Shown here: positions 55,961 through 64,000 of the stretch, piece by piece
Layout: each line of letters starts with the position of its first letter
Numbering within the stretch: the first letter of the stretch is position 1
DNA from: Photobacterium angustum
GTDB taxonomy: Bacteria > Pseudomonadota > Gammaproteobacteria > Enterobacterales > Vibrionaceae
Reading direction: 5' to 3'
NCBI RefSeq assembly: GCF_002954615.1
Contig: NZ_MSCJ01000001.1
Coordinates: 2,232,001 to 2,296,000, forward strand
DNA: 64,000 nt
Notes under the pieces: model-generated
Seen by the model: only the letters and a program-made list of their open reading frames with translations
Database searches by the model: none
What the model was told of the DNA's origin: nothing
Position numbers and translations under genes: made by a program

Positions 55961-55978
55961 TGTAAGCGATCTCTCACA
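55961..55978. promoter_or_regulatory. GacA/UvrY/VarA-type box for csrB copy 3
   Basis: TGTAAGCGATCTCTCACA: left half perfect, right half one mismatch from CTTACA. The centre lies about 174 bp before the predicted RNA start. The region 55796-56052 between this RNA and the next gene holds only this control region and the start of the DUF2789 gene promoter. Confidence 0.85.
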
Positions 55979-56052
55979 ACAGGAATAGTAAAAAAGACAG
56001 TTTGAATACACTATACTTTGCTTAATATCTCGGTCATGATTATGAGGAAACG

Positions 56053-56286
56053 ATGATGGAACAATTTCAGCACAATTTATCTCATTTATTCAGCCAATTA
56101 GGACTTAATAATTCAGATGAGTTTATACAATCATTCATCATCCAACATCAGCTAGCCCAACATCAAAATATTGCTGAAGCACCTTTTTTCTCTGTTATAC
56201 AGCGCCGATTTATAAAGGAATGCCAAGAGCAAGATGCGGACTGGTGTGAAGTGATTGATCAACTTGATGCTTTACTAAGAAAGTAA
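56053..56286 (+). CDS. DUF2789 family small protein
   Basis: 77 residues starting MMEQFQHNLSHLFSQLGL. Family features are the LF.QLGL..S...I..FI..H.L start and the WCEVIDQLDALLRK end (EDADWCEVID-type). Helical, cytoplasmic, function unknown. GAGGAAACG precedes the ATG. Divergent from the csrB array across its promoter region. Confidence 0.75.
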   Translation: MMEQFQHNLSHLFSQLGLNNSDEFIQSFIIQHQLAQHQNIAEAPFFSVIQRRFIKECQEQDADWCEVIDQLDALLRK

Positions 56287-56317
56287 ATGCGTTGTTATAT
56301 GTAGGATACTAAAAACA

Positions 56318-56590
56318 ATGTCGACAATTACCCAAGAATTAGAGAGTGCGATTAGTTCTTTAATCTCAGAAGGAAAAGAGCCTTCTGTTGCCTTAATAAA
56401 ATCACGATTAGCGACGCCTCTACCGATCCCGGTTATTATCAAAGCGCTTCAAGCATGGAAAAAAAATGCCAAAGTTCCAACGATTGAAAAGCAAACCAAA
56501 GCGCTCACCGCGGAAGAACGTATCACTCAACTCGAACAACAGATCATCACACTTTCAACTCGCTTAGCTAAATTAGAAGCTCAGCAATAA
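56318..56590 (+). CDS. Hypothetical protein with N-terminal winged-helix-like part and C-terminal coiled coil
   Basis: 90 residues, not recognised with certainty. Residues 1-50 (ELESAISSLISEGKEPSVAL, then IKSRLATPLPIPVIIKALQAW) resemble the start of small KfrA-type DNA-binding domains. Residues 65-90 (ERITQLEQQIITLSTRLAKL) form a heptad coiled coil. It may therefore be a small dimeric DNA-binding protein, but this is inference. It follows the DUF2789 gene by 31 bp and a terminator follows. Confidence 0.6.
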   Translation: MSTITQELESAISSLISEGKEPSVALIKSRLATPLPIPVIIKALQAWKKNAKVPTIEKQTKALTAEERITQLEQQIITLSTRLAKLEAQQ

Positions 56591-56592
56591 TA

Positions 56593-56626
56593 AAAAGGCT
56601 CCTTTGATGAAATCAGGAGCCTTATT
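56593..56626. terminator. Bidirectional terminator after the coiled-coil gene
   Basis: 9-bp stem AAGGCTCCT / AGGAGCCTT, extended by TGAT/ATCA, between convergent genes. TTATTTATA follows on the plus strand and the A run gives Ts on the minus strand. Confidence 0.8.
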
Positions 56627-56630
56627 TATA

Positions 56631-57407
56631 TTATTGGTAGTTCCATGATAGATTTGAAACTAATCGGCATTTATCGCATTTAAAATGAAATAAACCATGT
56701 AAAGGATCCTCTACACGCCAATCATTACTACATTTAGGGCATGTTCGGTTTATTTCACTCTCGAGACTTTCGCCACCAACACGATAAAGATAGTAATAAG
56801 TCGGTATGCGGGTTGTTGATTCAATGTGCTCACGTAATTTCTCACCACGAGAAAACAGTTCACTATCAACCTCACCAATTTCATCTAGTGCCATTTTTAT
56901 TGCTGGTTGGCTCTTATTTGCCATCTGAATTTCATCAAAGGCTTGCCATTCTGTTTGCCATTTAACCAATGCCTTATAATCACCATCAAGATGAGCACCA
57001 GTCTGATAGAGTGGGATCGGCAATAATGAATCACCACTACGTAACGGCGAACATGTATGTACATAGGTTGTATAAAGCACTTGCCACGATGGCTTGCTCT
57101 GCTCAGTTGCCGCTTCTGAATTTAAATCAATCCCTAACACTTTTATTTTTGGTGTCAGTAAGCAAGCATCACTCAACTTTTCAAAACAACGTGTCACTTG
57201 TTCACTATTGTATTTCGGATGCAGACTGTCTTTTTCAGGACATACTGCACGGACACGAAAAACCCCATCATCAACCGTAATCGGAAACTCGCGTCCTAGC
57301 ACTTGACCGTTATAACGTAAATCATCCATTAATCCATTAATGGCACGATCCACACGTGATAGCGTTGTATTATCAAAACACTCAAACTGTAACTCTACAA
57401 CGTACAC
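56631..57407 (-). CDS. DUF2310 zinc-ribbon protein
   Basis: 258 residues. The N-terminal two-thirds has the DUF2310 beginning YVVELQFECFDNTTLSRVDRAI. A C-terminal zinc ribbon has CPKCSNDW and CDKCRL (residues about 225-250), four Cys in two CxxC knuckles. Function unknown. It starts three bases after the syd stop, so they form one operon. Confidence 0.78.
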   Translation of the reverse strand: MYVVELQFECFDNTTLSRVDRAINGLMDDLRYNGQVLGREFPITVDDGVFRVRAVCPEKDSLHPKYNSEQVTRCFEKLSDACLLTPKIKVLGIDLNSEAATEQSKPSWQVLYTTYVHTCSPLRSGDSLLPIPLYQTGAHLDGDYKALVKWQTEWQAFDEIQMANKSQPAIKMALDEIGEVDSELFSRGEKLREHIESTTRIPTYYYLYRVGGESLESEINRTCPKCSNDWRVEDPLHGLFHFKCDKCRLVSNLSWNYQ

Positions 57408-57410
57408 TTT

Positions 57411-57965
57411 TTATTCCTCTGTTATTACGGGGGTTAACTGAGTTAAAAACTCTTCAACATTGACCGCTAACACTTCACGAATATCTTTACCTAGCGTTTC
57501 TCGTAAGACATTCCCCGTTAAATTACAGATAGAGATCACTTCAAACTCGGCTTCTAGTGCTGCAATAAAAACAGTAGGCTTTAGCTTTAAACGACGTTGT
57601 GTCACTAAGTGACCTAAAATATTTTGTTGTAAGCGATCTATATCGTCTTCATTAAAAGCTTGAAGTAAATCTAACTCAACATCACCAAACTTTGCTCGCA
57701 TATCACCACTAAATTGTGAGCAATAAAAGTCATGAACATCTTGATGTAGTGTAAGTTCAATCCCTTTTTCAACACCAGATAATGTTCCAATAGGATTTCG
57801 AGACATCGGCTTCCATGTCACCATATCGCCAGAATCATGGATCACACAGGGGGAATCTAAGCCAACAAGATCCTGACTTTCTGGAAAACCGCGATCTGCA
57901 TCACACCATGCTTGCAAATAACGAGAAGAAAAGTCAGATAAAGCACAGGTAACTGGATGATTCAT
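57411..57965 (-). CDS. syd: SecY-interacting protein Syd
   Basis: Cytoplasmic protein that binds SecY and checks abnormal translocon complexes. 184 residues with Syd segments FSSRYLQAWCDADRGFPES, FYCSQFSGDMRAKFGDVELDLLQAFNEDD and LGHLVTQRRLKLKPTVFIAALE. The frame extends to 57977, but GAGG before the ATG at 57965 (MNHPVTCALSDF) fixes the start. In Escherichia coli syd lies between csrB and queF, as it does here apart from three inserted genes. Confidence 0.93.
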   Translation of the reverse strand: MNHPVTCALSDFSSRYLQAWCDADRGFPESQDLVGLDSPCVIHDSGDMVTWKPMSRNPIGTLSGVEKGIELTLHQDVHDFYCSQFSGDMRAKFGDVELDLLQAFNEDDIDRLQQNILGHLVTQRRLKLKPTVFIAALEAEFEVISICNLTGNVLRETLGKDIREVLAVNVEEFLTQLTPVITEE

Positions 57966-58054
57966 TCGCAACCTCATTAAAGATTCAGTAAACTTTAGAC
58001 TTGAAAACCGTTTTTACGGACTATCAATTCTAATCCAAGAGTGTCATAGACAGT

Positions 58055-58903
58055 ATGAGTAAATATAAAGACGCTAAAGAATTAGCTGGTTTAACCCTTG
58101 GTAAAACCACAGAGTATAAAGATCAGTACGACCCATCGCTACTACAAGCTGTACCGAGAAGCCTAAACCGTACCGATCTCAATATCAGTGATGATGCACT
58201 CCCTTTCACTGGCTATGATATTTGGACGTTGTACGAATTGTCATGGTTAAATAGTAAAGGTCTACCACAAGTTGCCATTGGTGAAGTACGTCTACCAGCT
58301 TCAAGTCCAAACTTGATTGAATCTAAATCTTTCAAGCTTTACCTGAATAGCTTTAATCAAACACGATTTGAAAGTTGGCAAGGTATTGCAGACACACTGC
58401 AGATTGATCTGTCACGCTGCGCAGGTGCTGATGTTGACGTCACAATTCAACCATTAGAAGATTTTAGCGAACAACCTATCGTGAATTTCTTCGGCACTTG
58501 TATTGATGATCAAGATATCGAAATTGAGGACTATGGCTTCAATCCTGCACTACTTGAAAATAGTGTAGAGGAGGAAGAAGTAGAAGAAATCCTACATAGC
58601 CATCTGTTAAAATCAAATTGTCTGATCACCAGCCAGCCTGATTGGGGCAGTGTCCGTATTGCTTATAAAGGCAAACGTATTAATCGTGAAAAATTGCTAC
58701 GTTATATCGTTTCTTTCCGCAATCATAATGAATTCCATGAGCAATGTGTTGAGCGTATTTTCAGTGATATCATGAAATACTGCAAACCCGAGTTGTTAAC
58801 GGTATATGCACGTTATACACGCCGTGGTGGCTTAGATATTAACCCTTATCGTACCAATATGGGTAAATCACCTAGCGACAACTTCCGTCTCGCTCGCCAG
58901 TAA
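58055..58903 (+). CDS. queF: NADPH-dependent 7-cyano-7-deazaguanine reductase
   Basis: Reduces preQ0 to preQ1 in queuosine synthesis for tRNA. Long, bimodular form of 282 residues (Escherichia coli type). The catalytic Cys is C189 in [16 protein letters not shown]. The conserved Asp follows in QPDW. The substrate-binding [16 protein letters not shown] and the C-terminal [15 protein letters not shown] are present. Divergent from syd. Confidence 0.96.
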   Translation: MSKYKDAKELAGLTLGKTTEYKDQYDPSLLQAVPRSLNRTDLNISDDALPFTGYDIWTLYELSWLNSKGLPQVAIGEVRLPASSPNLIESKSFKLYLNSFNQTRFESWQGIADTLQIDLSRCAGADVDVTIQPLEDFSEQPIVNFFGTCIDDQDIEIEDYGFNPALLENSVEEEEVEEILHSHLLKSNCLITSQPDWGSVRIAYKGKRINREKLLRYIVSFRNHNEFHEQCVERIFSDIMKYCKPELLTVYARYTRRGGLDINPYRTNMGKSPSDNFRLARQ

Positions 58904-58930
58904 TTAGACTCTGTTAGCGAAATCAACATT

Positions 58931-58965
58931 AAGTCCAGCAAAAAACCTGTCTTTGCTGGACTTGA
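58931..58965. repeat. Strong hairpin after queF
   Basis: 12-bp perfect inverted repeat AAGTCCAGCAAA / TTTGCTGGACTT with a 9-base loop about 30 bp after queF. No U tract follows, so it may stabilise the 3' end or act as a factor-dependent terminator rather than an intrinsic one. Confidence 0.5.
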
Positions 58966-59018
58966 TGCCTTAAGCCAGTAAAATCAACACTATTCGTTTT
59001 TTGTTGTCTTGGGATGAT

Positions 59019-61298
59019 ATGTTTTTTCGCCGTTTGCTTTGCACTGCTCTCTTTTTGTTCTTAACTTCATTTAGCCTGCAAGCAAAAATCTACACCGTCC
59101 CTATGCTTTCTGAAGCTAACAGCTTGCTACTTAGTCAGCCTGAGCGAGCACTTTCTATTACCCAAAAATACCTCAGCCAACGTCGCTTAAGTAAACCTCA
59201 AGACCCCGCTAGAGTTCATATCAATGAAGAAAGTGATCATACTATCCGAACACCATTAAATACGGTGAATGCTCTGCAAATTCAAGCTAAAGCACTATCG
59301 ATTTTACAACGTTCAGAACAAGCTATTGCCGTTATCAAAAAAGCTGAAAAAATTGCTACTGAACATCACCTTATTTATCCTTTATATGAAAGTCAGTTAT
59401 TGCTAGCTACGTTCTATTGGGAAAACCTTCGTAATAGCACGACTGCATTAAAGATGCTCGATAATATTGATGCTGAAAGTCGCAAAGCTCCCTCGCTCAA
59501 GCTGACAAAGCAACTACAAGTCCTTAAATATCGTTCGTTAATGTTACGTGCCAACATTGAATCAAGTATTGGTGCTGATGAAAAAGCAGAAAAGCTGTAT
59601 ATCAAAGCCAAAGGTTATTTAGTCGCGTTAGATGATCAAGACGAGCTCATTAATTACCAATTAAAACTGGGTCAACATTATTTAAAGCATCAGCACTATG
59701 ATATGGCGCTCGATCGTCTACTTAGTGGTTATTGGCTAGCGGTTGAAACAGATGATCAAGGCCAAATTGCCCAAGCTAACTATTATTTAGCTGAGTTATT
59801 TGATGAGCGAAAAGTATTTGATAAGGCACTCGACCATGCTACTCAAGCGGGTGAGTTTTTCGAACGCTATAAGCGCGGTCAACAGCTAGCTAAGACATTA
59901 ACGCTAATTGCTTCTATTTATGAACAGCAGGGGCGTTATAACTTAGCGCTTGTTCACTATTTCAACGCGCTAGATCAAGAAAACCAACTTGAACACGATG
60001 TTCGTTCAGCACGGTTACGTCTAAATATTGCTCGCGTGTATTTGCATTTATACAACTACACCAAAGCAGAAGTTTATATCGTACAAGCACGTAACTTAGC
60101 GCTACAAACCGGTAATGAGAACATTGTGGCTGAAAGCCAAATCTTGCAAGGCCAATTAGAGCTTGCTGAAAACAAGCTCGATGATGCAGTAACCTCTCTT
60201 CAAGCAGGTTTAATTTCAGCCAGTCGTATCGGTGCGGTCAAATTACAACTATTGGGTGAATCCATCCTTTCTGAAGCCTTTGAAAAGCAAAATGATTACT
60301 ACAACGCGTTATTAAGTCAGCGCCGCTATGAACAGTTATATGCAGGCCAACAAGAAAGTATTGCAAGAAGTAATGTTGAAGTATTTAAACAGCAACAAAA
60401 AATGATGGAGCGCTCACTTAAGCTTGAAGAGATGGAGCGTGAACAATTTGAAAGTGAAAAAGCATTATATAAACAGCAAAAAATCACCATGATTTTAATT
60501 GGTGTTTTAGCCTTTATGCTTTTGCTATTACTTCGTCGCCAACACCTGAATAAACAACTTAAGCAACAACTAGCGCAACTACGTACGGATTACTATACCC
60601 ATCCCCGTAGTGGTCTACGTAACTTACGAATGCTCAATGCACGCTTAGCAAACTCACTTCAGCAAAGTAGTGCAAACTTTGAACAGTGGCACTTAGGTGA
60701 AATAATCAATGAACCGCTAAGTGACCGATTACGCTTTGCGTTATTTGAAGTCTCTTGCTTAAAGCGAATTTACTTAGAGCAAGGCTATAAGCAAGGCTTA
60801 GATGCCGAAAAGGCCTTTGGTTTATATTTACAAGAACAAGTTTTAGAGCCTGCGAGGATCTACCACTTCTCCGATGCCATGTTCTTATATATAGAGCCGA
60901 ACGCACGGTTAAGTTGCGATCCTAAACAGTTAGCAGATTCATTACAGCAACTTGTTGATAATTATGCGCTTAAAAACAATCTCAATAATGATATTCAAAT
61001 AGGTATGGCAGAGTACCCATTCTTACCCCGCGCTTATACGGCGATTAATGACCAAGAGCTCATTGATATCTTACTAATGGCAGTCAATGCGGGAGTGAAA
61101 ATGAATGACAGTGAACCGGGTAGCCATTGGGTGCATTTATGCGCTATAGATGCCGCACCAGCAGCCAGTTTTGTCTGTGGCGATATTCGTCGGTCTTGCA
61201 TTGAAGGCATCGATAAAGGGCTCGTGAAAGTACGAAGTTCATCCAAATCAGATATTATCTGGAATAATGATCACAGTACTGACACAAATGTAAGTTAA
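59019..61298 (+). CDS. TPR sensor-like membrane protein with a degenerate GGDEF domain
   Basis: About 759 residues. Signal peptide (FLFLTSFSLQA). A periplasmic array of TPR helices (about 25-430) includes recognisable units such as YNLALVHYFNALDQENQ and YTKAEVYIVQARNLALQTGN. A coiled coil (about 435-480) and one transmembrane helix (about 488-506, ILIGVLAFMLLLLL) lead to a cytoplasmic domain. That domain starts THPRSGLRNLRMLNARL, like a GGDEF domain (D.LTGL.NRR), but the signature position reads FSDAMF and no GG(D/E)EF is present. It should not make cyclic di-GMP. The frame opens at a TTG at 59001; ATG at 59019 begins the signal peptide. Function not known. Confidence 0.75.
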   Translation: MFFRRLLCTALFLFLTSFSLQAKIYTVPMLSEANSLLLSQPERALSITQKYLSQRRLSKPQDPARVHINEESDHTIRTPLNTVNALQIQAKALSILQRSEQAIAVIKKAEKIATEHHLIYPLYESQLLLATFYWENLRNSTTALKMLDNIDAESRKAPSLKLTKQLQVLKYRSLMLRANIESSIGADEKAEKLYIKAKGYLVALDDQDELINYQLKLGQHYLKHQHYDMALDRLLSGYWLAVETDDQGQIAQANYYLAELFDERKVFDKALDHATQAGEFFERYKRGQQLAKTLTLIASIYEQQGRYNLALVHYFNALDQENQLEHDVRSARLRLNIARVYLHLYNYTKAEVYIVQARNLALQTGNENIVAESQILQGQLELAENKLDDAVTSLQAGLISASRIGAVKLQLLGESILSEAFEKQNDYYNALLSQRRYEQLYAGQQESIARSNVEVFKQQQKMMERSLKLEEMEREQFESEKALYKQQKITMILIGVLAFMLLLLLRRQHLNKQLKQQLAQLRTDYYTHPRSGLRNLRMLNARLANSLQQSSANFEQWHLGEIINEPLSDRLRFALFEVSCLKRIYLEQGYKQGLDAEKAFGLYLQEQVLEPARIYHFSDAMFLYIEPNARLSCDPKQLADSLQQLVDNYALKNNLNNDIQIGMAEYPFLPRAYTAINDQELIDILLMAVNAGVKMNDSEPGSHWVHLCAIDAAPAASFVCGDIRRSCIEGIDKGLVKVRSSSKSDIIWNNDHSTDTNVS

Positions 61299-61421
61299 GT
61301 TACTCAAGCTTTTTTTTTCGATGTCGAAAATAGTTGAGATATGTGTAAATTTAAGGGATTGAGGAAAAAAGCGCTCAATGAAGAAGATAGATATTAATGC
61401 TAATGATGAATACGTAATCCT

Positions 61422-62981
61422 GTGACAGATATTAATTCGGTTGTTTCTGAAGTGAGTAACTTGAAGCAACGCTTAGATCAAGCTCAACTTTCTTATCGTG
61501 ATGCCTCTTTAAAGTCACGACGTGAAATCGTGATCTTAAAACGCCTCATCACACGATTAATTATCGCTTGTAGAGGCATAAATTCTGAACTCGATGAGCG
61601 TTTAGAAAGCATTCGCCACGAGTTAGAACAACCGACAGATATCAGTAAACTTATCCCTCGCTTAGCTGTCATTGAACGTTTAGTTAATCAACAAGCTGAT
61701 ATTGTTAATAAACAGAATCTACGCTTAAATCAAAAAATTCATCAAGCGGGAGAAACCCTTTCTCGCCATCGTGATTTACCCGTCCAGTTACGACGTGATC
61801 TACGCGCCGTACTGAACCATGACTCTGGCGTGTTACTCGACAACCATCGCCGTATTTTACGTTTGTTAGAACTTTATGAGCGAACGATAAAACTAGGCTC
61901 AGCAACCAAAGTTACTCATGCAGCAGATGTTGTAGAGAAGTCTACACATCATCTTGAGTTAATTGCCGAGTTACAACACCTTATTACTGAAATAGACTTT
62001 AACGGTGAACATGGTAATCAGCTGATTGAGATCAAATCTCAACTCAACAACGAACTTGATACTCAACAACTGACAAAAATTCAGTTCCAAGTTTTACGTT
62101 TGATCTTAGATGCCACTTTGTATGAACGCCAAGCTTCGCAAAGTTTTCTTAATAATATTAATAGTGACTTAGCCGAACTGCACAAAGATACCCATCAAAC
62201 AGCAGACAAATCGTACACATTACATCAACACAGAAGCGAGTTGGATAACGAATTATCACACGTTACCCAACAACTAAAAATAAGCTTATCTGATAACACG
62301 AACCTAGAAAATAAACGTCCAACGCTTTATGCTGCCGCAAACGAGATAGACAGTATTGTAGAAAGAAATATCGCACTTCAAGAACGTGAACGAGCACTGA
62401 TTGAGCAACAGCAACATAACGAGAAACAAATTCAACAGTTGATTCAACAAACCCATAATTATCGTCAACGTCTGCATGATCAAGAACAAAGCATGCTACG
62501 AGACTCATTAACTCTTGCCTATAACCGTAATGCATTTATGGATCGTATTGAGCATGAGTATCACAACTGGAAGCGTTATGAATACGCACTACCTGTTGCG
62601 CTTATTGATGTTGATAATTTCGGTGAGATCAACAATAAATTTGGTCACCTTGCAGGTGATAAAGCGTTAAAAATTATCGCTAAAAACATTCAACAATGTT
62701 TATCTGATACTGATTATTTAGCACGTTTTAGCAGCGATGAATTTATGCTTATCATGCCTGACTGTGATGAACAAACTCGCAATAAAAAACTTGCTAATAT
62801 TCGAGAGGCGATCAGCCAACTCCCCTTCCGATTTAAAGATCAAAACCTATCTATTTCGGTCTCTATCGGCGCAACCTTATTTGAAGGTAATGATGATCAT
62901 CATGTTGTCATCGAGCGAACTGTAAAAGCATTAGCAAGCGCAAAAAGTGCTGGAACTAATCGCTTAATTTGGATCTCTTAA
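61422..62981 (+). CDS. Coiled-coil protein with a variant (SSDEF) GGDEF domain
   Basis: 519 residues translated from GTG. A long helical/coiled-coil N-terminal part (about 1-345) has no signal peptide or membrane helix. The GGDEF domain starts DSLTLAYNRNAFMD (about 355), with LIDVDNFGEINNKFGHLAGD preserved. The signature is SSDEF at residues 437-441 instead of GGDEF, and the I-site Arg is absent (SDTD). Both glycines that cradle GTP are replaced, so cyclase activity is doubtful although the acidic DEF remains. It may bind GTP or act as a scaffold. It lies 123 bp after the TPR protein and could be functionally linked. There is no strong ribosome-binding site before the GTG. Confidence 0.78.
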   Translation: MTDINSVVSEVSNLKQRLDQAQLSYRDASLKSRREIVILKRLITRLIIACRGINSELDERLESIRHELEQPTDISKLIPRLAVIERLVNQQADIVNKQNLRLNQKIHQAGETLSRHRDLPVQLRRDLRAVLNHDSGVLLDNHRRILRLLELYERTIKLGSATKVTHAADVVEKSTHHLELIAELQHLITEIDFNGEHGNQLIEIKSQLNNELDTQQLTKIQFQVLRLILDATLYERQASQSFLNNINSDLAELHKDTHQTADKSYTLHQHRSELDNELSHVTQQLKISLSDNTNLENKRPTLYAAANEIDSIVERNIALQERERALIEQQQHNEKQIQQLIQQTHNYRQRLHDQEQSMLRDSLTLAYNRNAFMDRIEHEYHNWKRYEYALPVALIDVDNFGEINNKFGHLAGDKALKIIAKNIQQCLSDTDYLARFSSDEFMLIMPDCDEQTRNKKLANIREAISQLPFRFKDQNLSISVSIGATLFEGNDDHHVVIERTVKALASAKSAGTNRLIWIS

Positions 62982-63250
62982 AACGCTAGCGATCACTTTT
63001 TCTTAAATACCTTTCTTAAAACTTAATATGATAGTGAAAACAGACGTCTGATTTTTTATTATTAACATCTAGTCAAATGCATATTCACTGTGTATGGTAA
63101 TAAAAACAAACACTATTTAGTGCTTCCTCCAAACACCTTCTATAGTAGATACCTGATGGGGGAATAACCTCAAATCATCAACATACTCTGCTTGATTTTC
63201 GCATATAGCAAGAACCAAACTGAGCTTTCATTGTTTCCAGGGAGGTTACT

Positions 63251-64000
63251 ATGATCACACATATCAGTCCTGTTGGGGCTATGTCCCTGCTTTCCCAAAT
63301 AGAAGTTGATAGCTTAAAAGCAACCGCTTCCAGTGATTTATACCGCCTATACCGTAACTGTTCACTGGCAGTACTTAATTCCGGTAGCCATACCGATAAC
63401 TCAAAAGAGCTATTAGAAAAAAATAAAGATTTTGATATCAACCTAAAACGTCGAGAACGTGGTATCAAGTTAGAGTTGGTCAACCCACCTGAGCATGCAT
63501 TTGTAGATGGTAAGATCATTACGGGTATTCAAGAGCATATGTTCTCAGTATTGCGCGATATTATTTATGTCGATATGCATGTTGCTCGCCGTAACGATAT
63601 AGATCTTAGTAGTGCACCGCACATCACTGATTTTGTCTTTAGCTTATTGCGTAATGCTCGTACCCTTCATGCTGGTGAAGATCCAAATATTGTTGTTTGC
63701 TGGGGCGGTCACTCTATCAACCCTACTGAATACCAATACACCCGTGAAGTGGGTAATGAACTTGGTCTTCGTGAGCTCAATGTCTGTACCGGTTGTGGGC
63801 CTGGCGCAATGGAAGGGCCAATGAAAGGGGCTGCTATCGGACATGCTAAGCAACGCTATGGCAGTAGCCGTTTTATAGGGTTAACTGAACCCTCAATTAT
63901 TGCCGCAGAGCCACCAAATCCAATCGTTAATGAATTAGTCATTCTGCCTGACATTGAAAAACGTTTAGAAGCTTTTGTTCGCGTTGGACACGGTATTATT
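63251..64000 (+). CDS. ppnN: Nucleotide 5'-monophosphate nucleosidase PpnN (3' part missing)
   Basis: Cleaves purine and pyrimidine monophosphates to base and ribose 5-phosphate and is stimulated by (p)ppGpp in Escherichia coli. The window cuts the gene after 250 codons. It starts [20 protein letters not shown] behind GGAGG. The LOG-type nucleosidase core ([46 protein letters not shown]) is visible. The PGGVGTAEE motif expected in this family lies beyond the edge. In Escherichia coli ygdH/ppnN follows queF directly; here two GGDEF-like genes intervene. Confidence 0.93.
   Translation, partial: MITHISPVGAMSLLSQIEVDSLKATASSDLYRLYRNCSLAVLNSGSHTDNSKELLEKNKDFDINLKRRERGIKLELVNPPEHAFVDGKIITGIQEHMFSVLRDIIYVDMHVARRNDIDLSSAPHITDFVFSLLRNARTLHAGEDPNIVVCWGGHSINPTEYQYTREVGNELGLRELNVCTGCGPGAMEGPMKGAAIGHAKQRYGSSRFIGLTEPSIIAAEPPNPIVNELVILPDIEKRLEAFVRVGHGII

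Overview
The window looks like chromosomal core DNA of a low-GC gammaproteobacterium of the Vibrionaceae, most likely Photobacterium or a close relative. This placement is an inference: the proteins resemble Vibrio/Photobacterium versions, the gene order is an Enterobacteria/Vibrio mosaic, and small Vibrionaceae-type families (TIGR03503, DUF3549, DUF3301, DUF2789, DUF2310) sit between the core genes. I see no prophage, transposon, integron or CRISPR array.

Layout. (1) 1-10.4 kb: fadE behind a FadR-like operator; the divergent dnaQ/rnhA and yafS/gloB pairs; mltD, a Yip1-family membrane protein, yafD and a DUF1904 gene. (2) 10.7-16.6 kb: a complete rRNA operon on the minus strand (16S, tRNA-Ile, tRNA-Ala, 23S, 5S, tRNA-Asp, tRNA-Trp) with a consensus P1 promoter, two boxA elements and an intrinsic terminator. 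(3) 16.7-25.6 kb: gmhB; metNIQ behind tandem MetJ boxes; trmO; proS; an intact diguanylate cyclase; yaeP and a DUF4250 gene; a tryptophan permease (mtr) with a TrpR-like operator. (4) 25.9-46.7 kb, all minus strand: tilS, accA, dnaE, rnhB, lpxB, lpxA, fabZ, lpxD, skp, bamA, rseP, dxr, cdsA, uppS, frr, pyrH, tsf, rpsB. This is the classic envelope/translation supercluster (lipid A, outer-membrane assembly, phospholipid, undecaprenyl and isoprenoid supply, ribosome recycling), here punctuated by several internal terminator-like hairpins. (5) 47-53.9 kb: map and glnD, then the yqcC-truC-yqcA group opposite a DUF3549-DUF3301 pair. (6) 53.9-56.0 kb: a 2.1 kb gene-free stretch. (7) 56.0-64 kb: small unknown genes, a DUF2310 protein, syd, queF, two large proteins with degenerate GGDEF domains, and the start of ppnN.

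The most interesting part is the 2.1 kb gene-free stretch. On the minus strand it encodes three tandem CsrB/RsmZ-type regulatory RNAs. Each is about 390-470 nt, is packed with short hairpins showing AGGA in the loop, and ends in a GC-rich intrinsic terminator. Each is preceded, about 175 bp before its predicted start, by an 18-bp GacA/UvrY/VarA-type box (TGTAAG-N6-CTTACA or a near match). Copies 2 and 3 differ at only 4 of about 356 transcribed positions with no indels, while their promoter regions are clearly different. The location next to yqcC and syd is the same neighbourhood in which Escherichia coli carries its single csrB. The window therefore holds a locally amplified CsrA-titration module, with two degenerate GGDEF proteins and one intact diguanylate cyclase elsewhere in the window.
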